A DNA stretch of 12,843 nt from NCBI GenBank assembly GCA_037969175.1, contig JBBKWX010000209.1, forward strand, positions 1-12,843. Reading direction: 5' to 3'. The translations under genes were made by a program, and so were the position numbers. The notes under the pieces are model-generated. The model saw nothing but the letters and a program-made list of their open reading frames with translations, was not told the DNA's origin and did no database searches. Every line of letters begins with the position of its first letter. Positions within the stretch are counted from its first letter, which is position 1. Origin of the DNA: JBBKWX01 sp037969175. Lineage in GTDB: Bacteria > Bacteroidota > Bacteroidia > AKYH767-A > JBBKVM01. This document shows positions 1 to 6,781 of the stretch, piece after piece.

Positions 1-22
1 TTTCTTCTGCTTCTTTGTTCAT
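1..22 (-). CDS. Possible 5' end of a gene running off the left edge
   Basis: An ATG on the minus strand (complement of 20-22) opens a frame reading MNKEAEE before the window ends. Too little is visible to name a product. The case for a real gene comes from its promoter: the strongest copy of the recurrent direct-repeat element (63-126) points at it, with a perfect TAnnTTTG element (TACTTTTG, complement of 63-70) about 41 bases upstream of the ATG. That leader length is close to those of csbD (36) and the glycine-zipper gene (35). No Shine-Dalgarno sequence is seen, only an A-rich stretch. Confidence 0.4.
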
Positions 23-62
23 TTGTTCTTTTATTTAAATCGTCTATGTTTTAATGACATGT

Positions 63-126
63 CAAAAGTATGCTCTTTAAATAGTAAAACCGTTACATAA
101 TTCTTACAGAATGTTACAAGATTCGC
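63..126 (-). promoter_or_regulatory. Direct-repeat promoter element, copy A (best copy)
   Basis: GTTACATAATTC begins at 92 and GTTACAAGATTC at 113, exactly 21 bp apart. Read on the minus strand these are two TGTAAC boxes. TACTTTTG, a perfect match to the Bacteroidota -7 consensus TAnnTTTG, begins 27 bp after the start of the proximal TGTAAC. It points at the possible gene that starts at 22. Confidence 0.75.
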
Positions 127-142
127 AAGGATAGTTAACCAA

Positions 143-172
143 TAAATGGCTTACAATAGTGTCAGCCATTTA
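143..172 (-). terminator. Weak hairpin downstream of the cupin gene
   Basis: TAAATGGCT (143-151) and AGCCATTTA (164-172) form a perfect 9-bp inverted repeat around a 12-nt loop, about 28 nt past the cupin stop codon. There is no good T-tract on the minus strand, so termination is plausible but not certain. Confidence 0.4.
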
Positions 173-199
173 CTGTATATGCAGCTATATTTGAGTTTA

Positions 200-640
200 T
201 CATTCTTCATATCCACTTTTTATGACAGTGGATATCATTTTGAATTGTTCATTGGCATTGAAGCAATGCGAAGAATGTGCGGGAATAATTATCCCTTCGC
301 CTAATGCTATTTTGTATGGTTTTTTATCTATAACTACTTCAGCAGAACCATCAATTACTTGAATGTAGTGGTCAAACGGAGAACTTCTTTCAGCCATTTC
401 TTCCCCTTGATCAAACGAAGAAACTGTAATGTTGCCGGTTGTCTTTTTAATTATAGTTTTACTTACCACTGAATGAGGTATATATTCAATAATTTCGATA
501 ACGATATGAGCTTTAGATTTTTCTAATTCCTTATTATCCATGCCTTTCTGTTTACTTATTTTATTGACTTTATTGATCATTTCCCACGCTGGATTGGATA
601 TAGCATCGCCTCTAAATTGCGGTTTATTTTGTTGATTCAT
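200..640 (-). CDS. Small single-domain cupin protein
   Basis: The protein has a cupin beta-barrel core, residues about 45-143 of the longest frame. This includes a cupin motif-2-like segment, GEGIIIPAHSSH (114-125), followed by N128, and a C-terminus KMISTVIKSGYEE typical of small Bacteroidota cupins. The usual HxH of motif 1 is missing, so metal binding and enzymatic activity are doubtful; a small-ligand-binding or structural role is equally possible. The interval given is the longest ATG frame. I suspect a shorter protein starting at M21 (580) or M34 (541), because a direct-repeat promoter element ends at base 641, immediately before the first ATG, and its predicted -7 box (612-619) lies inside the first codons. 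M34 has an AAAGG close upstream, and the recognisable family similarity begins just after it. The AraC-type gene lies 89 bp upstream on the same strand. Function is not known. Confidence 0.85.
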   Translation of the reverse strand: MNQQNKPQFRGDAISNPAWEMINKVNKISKQKGMDNKELEKSKAHIVIEIIEYIPHSVVSKTIIKKTTGNITVSSFDQGEEMAERSSPFDHYIQVIDGSAEVVIDKKPYKIALGEGIIIPAHSSHCFNANEQFKMISTVIKSGYEE

Positions 641-675
641 GTTACATAATTTTGATGTTATGTTACATGATTCAT
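612..675 (-). promoter_or_regulatory. Direct-repeat promoter element, copy B (cupin gene)
   Basis: GTTACATAATTT begins at 641 and GTTACATGATTC at 662, 21 bp apart, between the AraC-type and cupin genes. A -7-like CAATTTAG (complement of 612-619, 4 of 6 consensus positions) lies at the standard 27-bp offset. It falls inside the cupin reading frame and so argues for a downstream start. Confidence 0.65.
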
Positions 676-729
676 ACTTTGAAAATTAAAATGAAATGTG
701 AGAAAAGAAATAAGAAAAATCAAAACGCA

Positions 730-1290
730 TCATAAGTTTTCAAGGGAAGTGCGCTTTTTATTTTTTAATGATTTAAAAAAGGAAGGCGTTAATCCGGTAA
801 CTTTTTTGAATTGATTTGAAAGGTGTGCTACACTGCTGTAGTTAAGTTTAATAGCAATTTCAGAGAGATTTAATTCATCGTAAATTATTAATTCCTTTGC
901 CTTTTCAATTTTGTGTAATATGACAAATTGCTCAATCGTTATCCCCTTTACTTCGGAAAATATAGTGGACATGCTTTTATAACTGTGATTTAATTTTTCA
1001 CTTAGGTAATCTGAAAACTTAATTTTTGGTAATTCATCAGCGTAATGAACCATTTCGACAACTACATTTTTTACTTTTTCAATAAGTATAGCCTTTTTGT
1101 CATCCATTAATTCAAGCCCTGATTTGTGCAATGCTTCTTTGAGTTGCAAGTGACTTTTTTGAGATAACTTTTTAATTATTTCTACTTCACCTAATTCAAC
1201 ATACTTATATTTAAGCCCAAGTTTTTCCAATTCTGATTTTACCATCATCTTGCACCGCAAACTAACCATGTTTTGGATAAATAGTTTCAA
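730..1290 (-). CDS. AraC-family transcriptional regulator with HMA-like N-terminus
   Basis: The C-terminal half is an AraC/XylS DNA-binding domain. Its first helix-turn-helix lies near residues 93-120 (SDYLSEKLN...FSEVKG), and the second (141-175) has the signature NLSEIAIKLNYSSVAHLSNQFKKVTGLTP. The N-terminal ~80 residues lack the usual cupin sensor of AraC. They begin KLFIQNMVSLRCKMMV, which resembles the start of a heavy-metal-associated (ferredoxin-like) fold but keeps only one cysteine (C13) of the usual CxxC. I know this arrangement as a common Bacteroidota regulator family, but the ligand is unknown. The frame has no ATG before codon 8. I take the TTG at 1290 as the start because the family-like beta strand KLFIQNMV begins there; ATG at 1269 is the alternative, and an in-frame stop lies upstream near 1345. 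No Shine-Dalgarno sequence is visible. It may regulate itself or the cupin gene downstream. Confidence 0.9.
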   Translation of the reverse strand: MKLFIQNMVSLRCKMMVKSELEKLGLKYKYVELGEVEIIKKLSQKSHLQLKEALHKSGLELMDDKKAILIEKVKNVVVEMVHYADELPKIKFSDYLSEKLNHSYKSMSTIFSEVKGITIEQFVILHKIEKAKELIIYDELNLSEIAIKLNYSSVAHLSNQFKKVTGLTPSFFKSLKNKKRTSLENL

Positions 1291-1547
1291 ATTGTCTAGT
1301 GTTTGTTTACTTATAAAGATATAAAAATGAGACAGAATCTGTACATGTCAGTTCATTATAATTCAGAATAATTGCTGAGTTGGATTTAAGATCCCAGTGG
1401 TAGACGACTTTCGGCCGGAATCTATCCAATGTAGACCCGACACTTGAATAAAGTGCTCCAATCTGTTAAAAATAAGTAGTTTGAAACTGTATAGGCTGTT
1501 ATTTTTTTAGCCTTAAGCTATATAAACCGAGAACAAGTGATAAGATT

Positions 1548-1922
1548 TCAGGCATTTTGAAAATATTCTTTTACAAAAGCTTGTTTCTGATTCTCTGTCA
1601 TCTTATCTGCCTGTTTTATATCGACATCCGTTTTTTCAAATCGGTTGTCTGCTCTTAATAAATTTAGTAGCTCAATTTTCGCATCCGTGGGGCCAAAAAG
1701 TAATACAGCTTTATAATTACTGATCACCTCTAGTAATTGTTGATAATATTCGGTTTGCTTTTGTTCCTGACCATTCATCAGGCTTTCACGGTTTTCTGTG
1801 CTAATTTCTTTTTCTGTAGTTGTAAATTTTGATTCAATGACTTTGGACTCTATGGAATCATTTGTAAACTCCATGATGTTGGCGCTTCTGTGATCCATCC
1901 AAATTCCTAAATTTACTTTCAT
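1548..1922 (-). CDS. Small conserved protein, distant relative of the eRF1-like 'translational machinery' family
   Basis: A 124-residue soluble protein. It opens with NLGIWMDHRSANIMEF, the beta-strand/WxDH motif found at the start of small proteobacterial proteins annotated as 'translational machinery protein' (eRF1-domain-like). It also contains the family's central VLLFGPTDAKIELLNLLR and the C-terminal TENQKQAFVKEYF, so the whole domain is present. Biochemical function is unknown. I chose ATG 1922 over the longer TTG-initiated frame (from 1958) because the conserved strand starts directly after it. The copy C promoter element lies about 190 bp upstream, which implies a long leader or a second promoter. 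The closest comparison is from memory of homologues in Bacteroidota, where the protein appears as hypothetical. Confidence 0.85.
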   Translation of the reverse strand: MKVNLGIWMDHRSANIMEFTNDSIESKVIESKFTTTEKEISTENRESLMNGQEQKQTEYYQQLLEVISNYKAVLLFGPTDAKIELLNLLRADNRFEKTDVDIKQADKMTENQKQAFVKEYFQNA

Positions 1923-2105
1923 ATATATATTATTTGATAAATTTAAATCCAATAACAATTCGATATTCGTATTGTAAACTTCTTTTCCTTTAATGTATTT
2001 TTATAGCAAGTTATGCTTCAGGGATTTGTTTCGATATATAACGATATACTAAATAGTTTGGATTATTTCATTTTTGAAATCTATTCGCAAGTGAGTTTAG
2101 CACTG

Positions 2106-2169
2106 TAATGATATATGTTTCCTGAGAACTGAATGTTACATAATTTAGCTAATATGTTACATCATTCTC
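2106..2169 (-). promoter_or_regulatory. Direct-repeat promoter element, copy C
   Basis: GTTACATAATTT begins at 2135 and GTTACATCATTC at 2156, 21 bp apart. At the standard offset lies TATCATTA (complement of 2106-2113), which keeps TA and two T positions of TAnnTTTG. It faces the eRF1-like gene, whose ATG is about 184 bases further on. Confidence 0.6.
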
Positions 2170-2656
2170 ACTACATAAATTTTAATTATATTAACTAAAG
2201 TAGGTTCGTTTTCTAATCCAAGAAAATTTGTAGCAAATGATAATCAAATAGATAGTAGGTTTGCAAATTTTCAGTTCATGAACATTTAGTTCTCATATTT
2301 TATCCAGACCCATTGCCTGCAAATCATATCAATATTGCTTTTTTTCATTGACAAAAGATCTATTTTAAGGAAAAAACGAAGTGAATTTTATTGAGATCAT
2401 AGTAATAAGACAATTACAGAGTCTTGTTCAATAAATTACTTTGTCTGTTTTCTGCAATTATCCATTGCAGTTAGGAAGGTCGGTAGCTGATTTGTAATAA
2501 TACATTCATGGAATAGTGTATTATGAATTTTATCAAGCATCCTGCCTAAAAATCAAAACCTGAATAATTAGAAAGCATACATGCCTGATCATAACAAGAT
2601 ATGTAAATGGTTCATTAAAGTTCTTTGGCATAAAAGTCAGATGTTAATGGATGTAT

Positions 2657-2720
2657 GATAATTATGTAATCTTTTTGCATAATTGTGTAAGGTTATAGCA
2701 CAAATTATGACTCACCTTTG
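2657..2720 (+). promoter_or_regulatory. Direct-repeat promoter element, copy D (csbD promoter)
   Basis: This is the only copy reading rightward, and it precedes the first plus-strand gene. TGTAAT at 2665 and TGTAAG at 2686 are 21 bp apart, and the minus strand reads CTTACACAATT then ATTACATAATT. CACCTTTG (2713-2720) matches five of six TAnnTTTG positions and begins exactly 27 bp after the proximal box. The csbD ATG follows 36 bases later. Confidence 0.7.
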
Positions 2721-2756
2721 TATAATAAGAAAAATCATCTTTTAATATTATACATT

Positions 2757-2942
2757 ATGAATAAGCTAGGCATAGAAGGCAATTGGAACGAACAGAAAGG
2801 AAAACTTAAGCAAAAATTTGCAAACCTTACTGACGACGATTTGTTGTTAGCTGAAGGCAAAGAAGATGAAATGCTTGGTAGAATCCAAAAGAAACTGGGA
2901 AAGACAAAGGAAGAAATTACAAAGATTATTGCTGATTTGTAA
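2757..2942 (+). CDS. CsbD family general stress protein
   Basis: A 61-residue protein that begins MNKLGIEGNWNEQKGKLKQKFANLTDDDL, the CsbD-like hallmark (GNWNEQKGKLKQ), and continues with EGKEDEMLGRIQKKLGKTKEEI, the family's second helix. It is small, highly charged and cytoplasmic. CsbD proteins are induced by general, osmotic or phosphate stress in many bacteria, but their molecular role is unknown. I chose the ATG at 2757 over the in-frame ATG at 2718 because the family begins at MNKLGIEGNW, and because 2718 lies inside the predicted -7 box (2713-2720), so it could not be on the transcript. Only an AT-rich leader precedes it. It lies upstream of the small membrane protein gene, with a 292-base gap. 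Confidence 0.92.
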   Translation: MNKLGIEGNWNEQKGKLKQKFANLTDDDLLLAEGKEDEMLGRIQKKLGKTKEEITKIIADL

Positions 2943-2974
2943 ATCCGGTAAGCATTTGTGTAATATCCGATCAT

Positions 2975-3017
2975 GGGAAACCTGCATTATATTTCGCTGA
3001 AATATTGGTTGTTTTCC
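2975..3017 (+). other. Inverted repeat downstream of csbD
   Basis: ATATTTC (2989-2995) and GAAATAT (2999-3005) form a perfect 7-bp stem with a 3-nt loop, and GGAAA/TTTCC at the outer ends could extend the structure. It lies 33 bases after the csbD stop. There is no T-tract behind it, so it may be an RNA-stabilising or weak termination structure. The rest of 2943-3234 shows nothing recognisable. Confidence 0.35.
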
Positions 3018-3234
3018 GAAGAGTTGGGTTCTTGAATTTCCCGAGGTATTATTATTAACTTTGAAATAATACTTAATTTAGCTAAATGAGGGAGATTATT
3101 ATATAGAGGAGAGATATCCTAATGTTTATTGGTAGGCAAAATTGAAAAGCTATTGATTTAGCGGGAGGAATAGTTAAACCTTAGAGTTAGTAGAAACAAG
3201 TATATCATATTGTAAACCTGATCAATACTAGATT

Positions 3235-3429
3235 ATGAATCTAAAAAGAGTCTTTGGAGGTCTCCTAACCGTACTTGGAATAATCGGACTTATTTATGCA
3301 GCAATTCTGTTTGTAAATACGACAGGGGGTACTTATGCAGTTAAATCACTTATTATATACGGAGTACTCGGTCTCATATTCTTCTTATCAGGTATCAACC
3401 TGGTACGTACAACAAAAGATGAATCATAA
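3235..3429 (+). CDS. Small two-helix membrane protein
   Basis: A 64-residue protein with a short basic N-terminus (MNLKR) and two hydrophobic segments, residues about 7-27 (FGGLLTVLGIIGLIYAAILF) and 39-58 (LIIYGVLGLIFFLSGINLV). A polar loop, NTTGGTY, lies between them, and the tail is charged (RTTKDES). The hairpin topology, with both ends probably in the cytoplasm, and the presence of similar small proteins near stress genes in Bacteroidota suggest an inner-membrane stress or envelope protein. I cannot assign a named family. There is no recognisable Shine-Dalgarno sequence. It is followed after 103 bases by the lipoprotein gene on the same strand and may be co-transcribed with it. No copy of the direct-repeat element lies directly upstream. 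Confidence 0.75.
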   Translation: MNLKRVFGGLLTVLGIIGLIYAAILFVNTTGGTYAVKSLIIYGVLGLIFFLSGINLVRTTKDES

Positions 3430-3532
3430 GGGAAATGATTTATCCTTTTATCCAGCAACGAAAAGGTTGATGTATGAATCAACTATGGCTGGTTCAATAT
3501 ATTTAGTTAACAACAATCAATACAACAGAAAA

Positions 3533-4183
3533 ATGAAAAAAATTAAAATTATGATTGCTTCAGGCGTTATGCTTTCAGCATTGGCGGCTTGCAACAATGA
3601 AAGTTCGGAAGCAGAACAAAACGTAACAATGTTGAATTCTTATGTGGATTCAGTAGAAAACCTTACACCGGTTTACACCCACGAACATTGGACAACTCTG
3701 GATGAGGGGTACCAAATAAGAGTGGTGAGAGCCGATGAATCTATGCAGACTTTGAAAGAGTCTGATAGGGAGAAATTAGAAGCAAGTAAGCAACGCTATG
3801 CTGCCTTAAAAGCCGATTATGAAATGAAGATCCAGGAACAAGAAGCAGTGGATTACAGGTTAGCTTTAAGAAACAGGTTATTTGGTGAAGGCCATGTAGG
3901 ATCAGATCTAAATTTTGAATTTGCAACAGCAAGCAATTTATTAAGTATTTACCAAAACTTTGTAAATACGGTTTCCGATAACAGAGACAGCTTTAGCCGT
4001 GAAGATTGGGATGAGATCAAAGTATTGTATGAAGCATTGGATACAAGAAAGAACACTGTTGAAAAAGATTTACCAAAAGGTGATAATTTAGAAATTGCTA
4101 AATTGAAAATACAATTTGCTTCAATTAAAGCAACGAATAGAAGTGGAGAAAAAGTAGATGAGAACAGTGAAGCAAAACAATAA
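3533..4183 (+). CDS. Lipoprotein of unknown function
   Basis: A 216-residue predicted lipoprotein. The N-terminus is a classic type II signal peptide: basic MKKIK, a hydrophobic core, and the lipobox L17-A18-A19-C20. The mature part starts CNNESSEAEQ and is predicted to be mostly helical and charged, with heptad-like stretches around LKESDREKLEASKQRYAALK (coiled-coil-like). Acidic residues shortly after the cysteine could favour surface export, but the signal is not clear-cut. I chose the ATG at 3533 because the signal peptide starts there; the frame is open much further upstream, but that part overlaps the small membrane protein gene in another frame. I recognise similar lipoproteins in Chitinophagaceae without known function. 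A strong terminator follows 67 bases after the stop. Confidence 0.85.
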   Translation: MKKIKIMIASGVMLSALAACNNESSEAEQNVTMLNSYVDSVENLTPVYTHEHWTTLDEGYQIRVVRADESMQTLKESDREKLEASKQRYAALKADYEMKIQEQEAVDYRLALRNRLFGEGHVGSDLNFEFATASNLLSIYQNFVNTVSDNRDSFSREDWDEIKVLYEALDTRKNTVEKDLPKGDNLEIAKLKIQFASIKATNRSGEKVDENSEAKQ

Positions 4184-4250
4184 AACATTGCCAATTTGAT
4201 TTTATAGAAAATTCTGGTCTATTAACAATTATTTTTGTGATTATTTTAAA

Positions 4251-4290
4251 TAAACCCCGTTCATAAATTGAATGGGGTTTATTATTTTTA
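4251..4290 (+). terminator. Rho-independent terminator after the lipoprotein gene
   Basis: TAAACCCC (4251-4258) pairs with GGGGTTTA (4274-4281). The stem continues inwards through GTTC/GAAT with one G-U pair, giving 12 bp around a 7-nt loop, and TTATTTTTA follows. This is a good intrinsic terminator for plus-strand transcription. Confidence 0.85.
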
Positions 4291-4611
4291 TTGCTTTAAC
4301 CTCAATATGGGAGGTTGTTTGATACTATGTTTTTTTTTAACAACAGGATCCATTCCTGATTTTATCCTGCAATTTACAACTGCAAATCTAAAGGGTTCCT
4401 TTGGTTAAAATGAAAGATCTTATAAAAATTCTAAATTTTATTCCTGACAACAATGGTATTGATTTAAAAACAGCAATTTTGTTCCCGCTTGTTTTATTTT
4501 TAGTAAAATAAGCGCACAATGAATTTAGTAGAGCTGCCTAAATACTACAATTTATATAGTAATGAATACTGATTCTCAAATAAAAAAGCATTAAGTTTTT
4601 ATCTATTTGCT
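4291..4611. other. Intergenic region between convergent genes
   Basis: This 321-base gap separates the lipoprotein terminator from the end of the UbiA gene. A 33-codon plus-strand frame at 4410-4511 (MKDLIKILNFIPDNNG..., hydrophobic C-terminus) is the only candidate coding frame; AAAGGG lies about 15 bases upstream, too far to be convincing. At 4585-4613, AAAGCA and TGCTTT could form a weak 6-bp terminator hairpin for the minus strand, overlapping the UbiA stop codon. Confidence 0.35.
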
Positions 4612-5520
4612 TTATATTTTTGCAATATACGCCACCAGATAGACTAAATACTCAGCAAAGAAAAACCACCAAAAACGCTTGTAGAATTTTTTAATGGATT
4701 TGAGTTCATAAAGTCGTATAGAAAATGCATTTATGATAAATAACACCAATAAAATTATATGTCCGAAAAGAAGTATCCGGGTATCAATGGATGGAATTTC
4801 TGTGCTGAAAAAATCTACCCATTTCATGTAAATAGTAAATAAGTACGCAAATCCAACTAGCAGATTTCCTGATATCAAAGCTGCTTTTGGCGAATATTGG
4901 ATAGCAAATGTTTTAATATTGTATTTCGCATCGCCTTCCATATCAGACAAGTCTTTGAACCAGGAAATAACAATGCTAAATACGATGATGAAAAGGGTAA
5001 GTATTTTTACATTCTCAGGCATCTCAATGGAGTTATTTACCAAGTAATTGAATACGAGAAATCCACCTGCATTAAGTAAAACCCCTCGAACAGTTGCTAT
5101 GGCCAGAGCTGCAGTCACATGGTGTCGCTTCAGATAAATAGGAGGCATGGAATAAGCCCAACCGATTGTAGCAGCCAATGCAATAATGCCGAAGAGATAA
5201 GGTGTTATGTATAGTGCAAGACCAAGACTGATGAATAAAGCAGTGAACACGATAATCTTTGCCTGTTGAACACTTAATGCACCAGATGGGAGAGGTAGGT
5301 AGGGCTTATTGATTTTATCAATCTTTATATCTGCTATTTGGTTGATACCTACAATAAATATATTACACGAGATACCAATAAATAAAGCCATTAATAAATA
5401 GGAAATGTATTTTAATTCCTGATTCTCGCACACGATAAAATATAAAGTGAAGATGCTTATTATGCTTCCAATGATAGTATGCGGCCTGCTGAATTTCCAA
5501 AGTGTGATAAGTGCTTTCAT
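4612..5520 (-). CDS. UbiA family prenyltransferase, homogentisate prenyltransferase-like
   Basis: A 302-residue integral membrane protein with about eight or nine hydrophobic segments. Both aspartate-rich motifs of UbiA prenyltransferases are intact: N60-Q61-xx-D64-xxx-D68, followed by NKPYLPLPSG (71-80), and K189-D-x-x-D193-x-E-G-D197. These bind Mg-prenyl diphosphate. The loop WAYSMPPIYLKRH (121-133) is also typical. The N-terminus WKFSRPHTIIGS and the KPYLPL motif are most like homogentisate phytyl/prenyltransferases, so the enzyme probably attaches an isoprenoid tail to an aromatic or quinone precursor at the inner membrane; the real acceptor is unknown. Its ATG overlaps the stop codon of the methyltransferase by 4 bp (ATGA), indicating translational coupling and a shared pathway. 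It does not look like MenA or UbiA of the housekeeping quinone pathway, but that is a judgement from motifs only. Confidence 0.9.
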   Translation of the reverse strand: MKALITLWKFSRPHTIIGSIISIFTLYFIVCENQELKYISYLLMALFIGISCNIFIVGINQIADIKIDKINKPYLPLPSGALSVQQAKIIVFTALFISLGLALYITPYLFGIIALAATIGWAYSMPPIYLKRHHVTAALAIATVRGVLLNAGGFLVFNYLVNNSIEMPENVKILTLFIIVFSIVISWFKDLSDMEGDAKYNIKTFAIQYSPKAALISGNLLVGFAYLFTIYMKWVDFFSTEIPSIDTRILLFGHIILLVLFIINAFSIRLYELKSIKKFYKRFWWFFFAEYLVYLVAYIAKI

Positions 5521-6236
5521 TTTTTCGGTTCAATTTGTATCACAACAAGTGCACTTAACTTGTTTTTGAGCCGGATTATTTTTATTGCATTCTCATTGTT
5601 AGCGTAAAGGTTTTGATATTGTTTCACTGAACGGGATTTTAAAACTGACACGATACCATCAAAAGTGATAGAAAAAATATTGATTGGAAGTATATAGGTA
5701 AAGAACATTCGCTTTAAAGAGAATGGATGGATAAAAGGAGTTAACAACAAACTACCAATGGTAGTTGTGAATAATATTTTCAATAAGCAGAAAACTGTAG
5801 GCTCGAGTATTTCCACTATAAAAGCATTTGAACCGGAAATCTGTATTTTTTGTACAATTTTCAATTTCTCTTCATCTTTGAAATGGTGGAAGGCATTGAA
5901 CATGGTATAGCATGTTCCATTTTCGAATTCCATTTCAAGTACATCTTTGCTCAGTATTTCATAGGAAATTTCGCTTTCATTCAATTTCTTATTATTTGGA
6001 TATTTATCACTGAGCGAAAGACTGCTGAAACAATTGCTTTTTCTGAATATGCTGATAGCAGGTTGGCCGCTACCAGAGCAAAGGTCTGTCATGGACTGTA
6101 AAGACAGATCCAAAGTTTTAAGGTAGTGTATAAAAACACCATATATATTAAACGTGGTAACAACAAAACCAATGAATTCCGTTTGAAAGTTTCTTAAAAC
6201 GGAAGGAAACCAATAATAATCTTCGAGTTCTTTCAA
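5517..6236 (-). CDS. Class I SAM-dependent methyltransferase, membrane-associated type
   Basis: A 239-residue protein with the SAM-binding loop DLCSGSGQP at residues 51-59 and a post-motif region MFNAFHHFKD (112-121), as in Rossmann-fold methyltransferases. The C-terminal half is unusual: a hydrophobic stretch (about 149-172) followed by HPFSLKRMFFTYILPINIF and FDGIVSVLKSRS. I recognise this layout from a Bacteroidota methyltransferase family likely to act at the membrane. The frame has no ATG near its start and an in-frame TAA lies about 18 bases upstream, so initiation is at TTG 6236 (KELEDYYWFP follows). Translational coupling to the UbiA-type gene suggests that it methylates the prenylated aromatic product or its precursor, as tocopherol- and quinone-pathway methyltransferases do. 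The actual substrate is unknown. Confidence 0.85.
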   Translation of the reverse strand: MKELEDYYWFPSVLRNFQTEFIGFVVTTFNIYGVFIHYLKTLDLSLQSMTDLCSGSGQPAISIFRKSNCFSSLSLSDKYPNNKKLNESEISYEILSKDVLEMEFENGTCYTMFNAFHHFKDEEKLKIVQKIQISGSNAFIVEILEPTVFCLLKILFTTTIGSLLLTPFIHPFSLKRMFFTYILPINIFSITFDGIVSVLKSRSVKQYQNLYANNENAIKIIRLKNKLSALVVIQIEPKK

Positions 6237-6705
6237 AGTCCGGGTCAGTTTTTAGAATTCATTAAGTAGCTCAAAAGAATAGATTTATTCATTGGATCTT
6301 ACTGATTTATGAGATCTACTATATTTTTGTTGTTCACATAAAGGAAAAGAAAAATATATAAATTCCCAATGCACACAATTCCAATTTAGAGATCAGATAA
6401 AACATTGCTGTACAGAATTCCTCAATGAAATTACTTTGCAAAGCTATATATTTATTCAAGAATGGGTAATTACTCTAGACCGTGATTATACAAGGATTTA
6501 CAGGCATATCGTTGTCCGAACCAACAAAAACCAATGTCGGCACTAGAAGACTTGGTCTTTTTGAATTTGCCATGCACTTTTTTATTTTTGATTGGGTCTA
6601 AGTAAAATGTTTTTGATGCATGTAGCAAAAAATATCAAGAATTCGATGGATTATTTTTTACTTCTCTCCAACACGCCAAAGCTCTAATGATGTAAAATTA
6701 AACTA
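6237..6705. other. Intergenic region upstream of the methyltransferase-prenyltransferase pair
   Basis: About 470 bases without a convincing gene. It must contain the promoter of the methyltransferase gene; the only weak candidate is TTCTTTTG near 6275, five of six positions of TAnnTTTG. A 32-codon minus-strand frame at 6475-6573 (MANSKRPSLLVPTLVFVG...) looks protein-like but has no ribosome binding site, promoter or known family. No copy of the direct-repeat element is present. Confidence 0.4.
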
Positions 6706-6747
6706 AACCGAAATAGACCCGTTCAATCAAAGGGGTCTATTTTGGTT
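6690..6747 (-). terminator. Terminator of the sigma-like gene
   Basis: The arms 6706-6720 (AACCGAAATAGACCC) and 6733-6747 (GGGTCTATTTTGGTT) form a 15-bp stem with one non-Watson-Crick position and a 12-nt loop. On the minus strand the hairpin is followed by TTTAGTTTAATTTTAC. It starts 35 bases past the stop codon at 6782. Confidence 0.8.
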
Positions 6748-6781
6748 ATATTATCACTGTAAATAATGTGGATACGCTTAT

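Larger units (their letters stand above)
1923..2756. other. Long intergenic region between divergent genes
   Basis: This 834-base region separates the minus-strand eRF1-like gene from plus-strand csbD. It holds promoter element copy C (2106-2169) facing left and copy D (2657-2720) facing right. Between about 2176 and 2656 I see no credible coding frame. There are only small inverted repeats, for example CTGCAA 2452-2457 with TTGCAG 2465-2470, and GAAAATTTG 2222-2230 with CAAATTTTC 2264-2272. Confidence 0.6.

Noticed and set aside
2581..2658. 25-codon plus-strand frame before csbD
   Set aside because: It runs into the distal part of promoter element D and has no ribosome binding site.
3335..3532. 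N-terminal extension of the lipoprotein frame
   Set aside because: It overlaps the small membrane protein gene and would bury the signal peptide; the lipobox fixes the start at 3533.
4410..4511. 33-codon plus-strand frame with a hydrophobic end
   Set aside because: No properly spaced ribosome binding site, no promoter element and no recognised family; kept only as a note in the intergenic entry.
6475..6573. 32-codon minus-strand frame (MANSKRPSLLVPTLVFVG...)
   Set aside because: It looks protein-like but has no supporting signals, and its length is expected by chance in about 500 bases of intergenic DNA.
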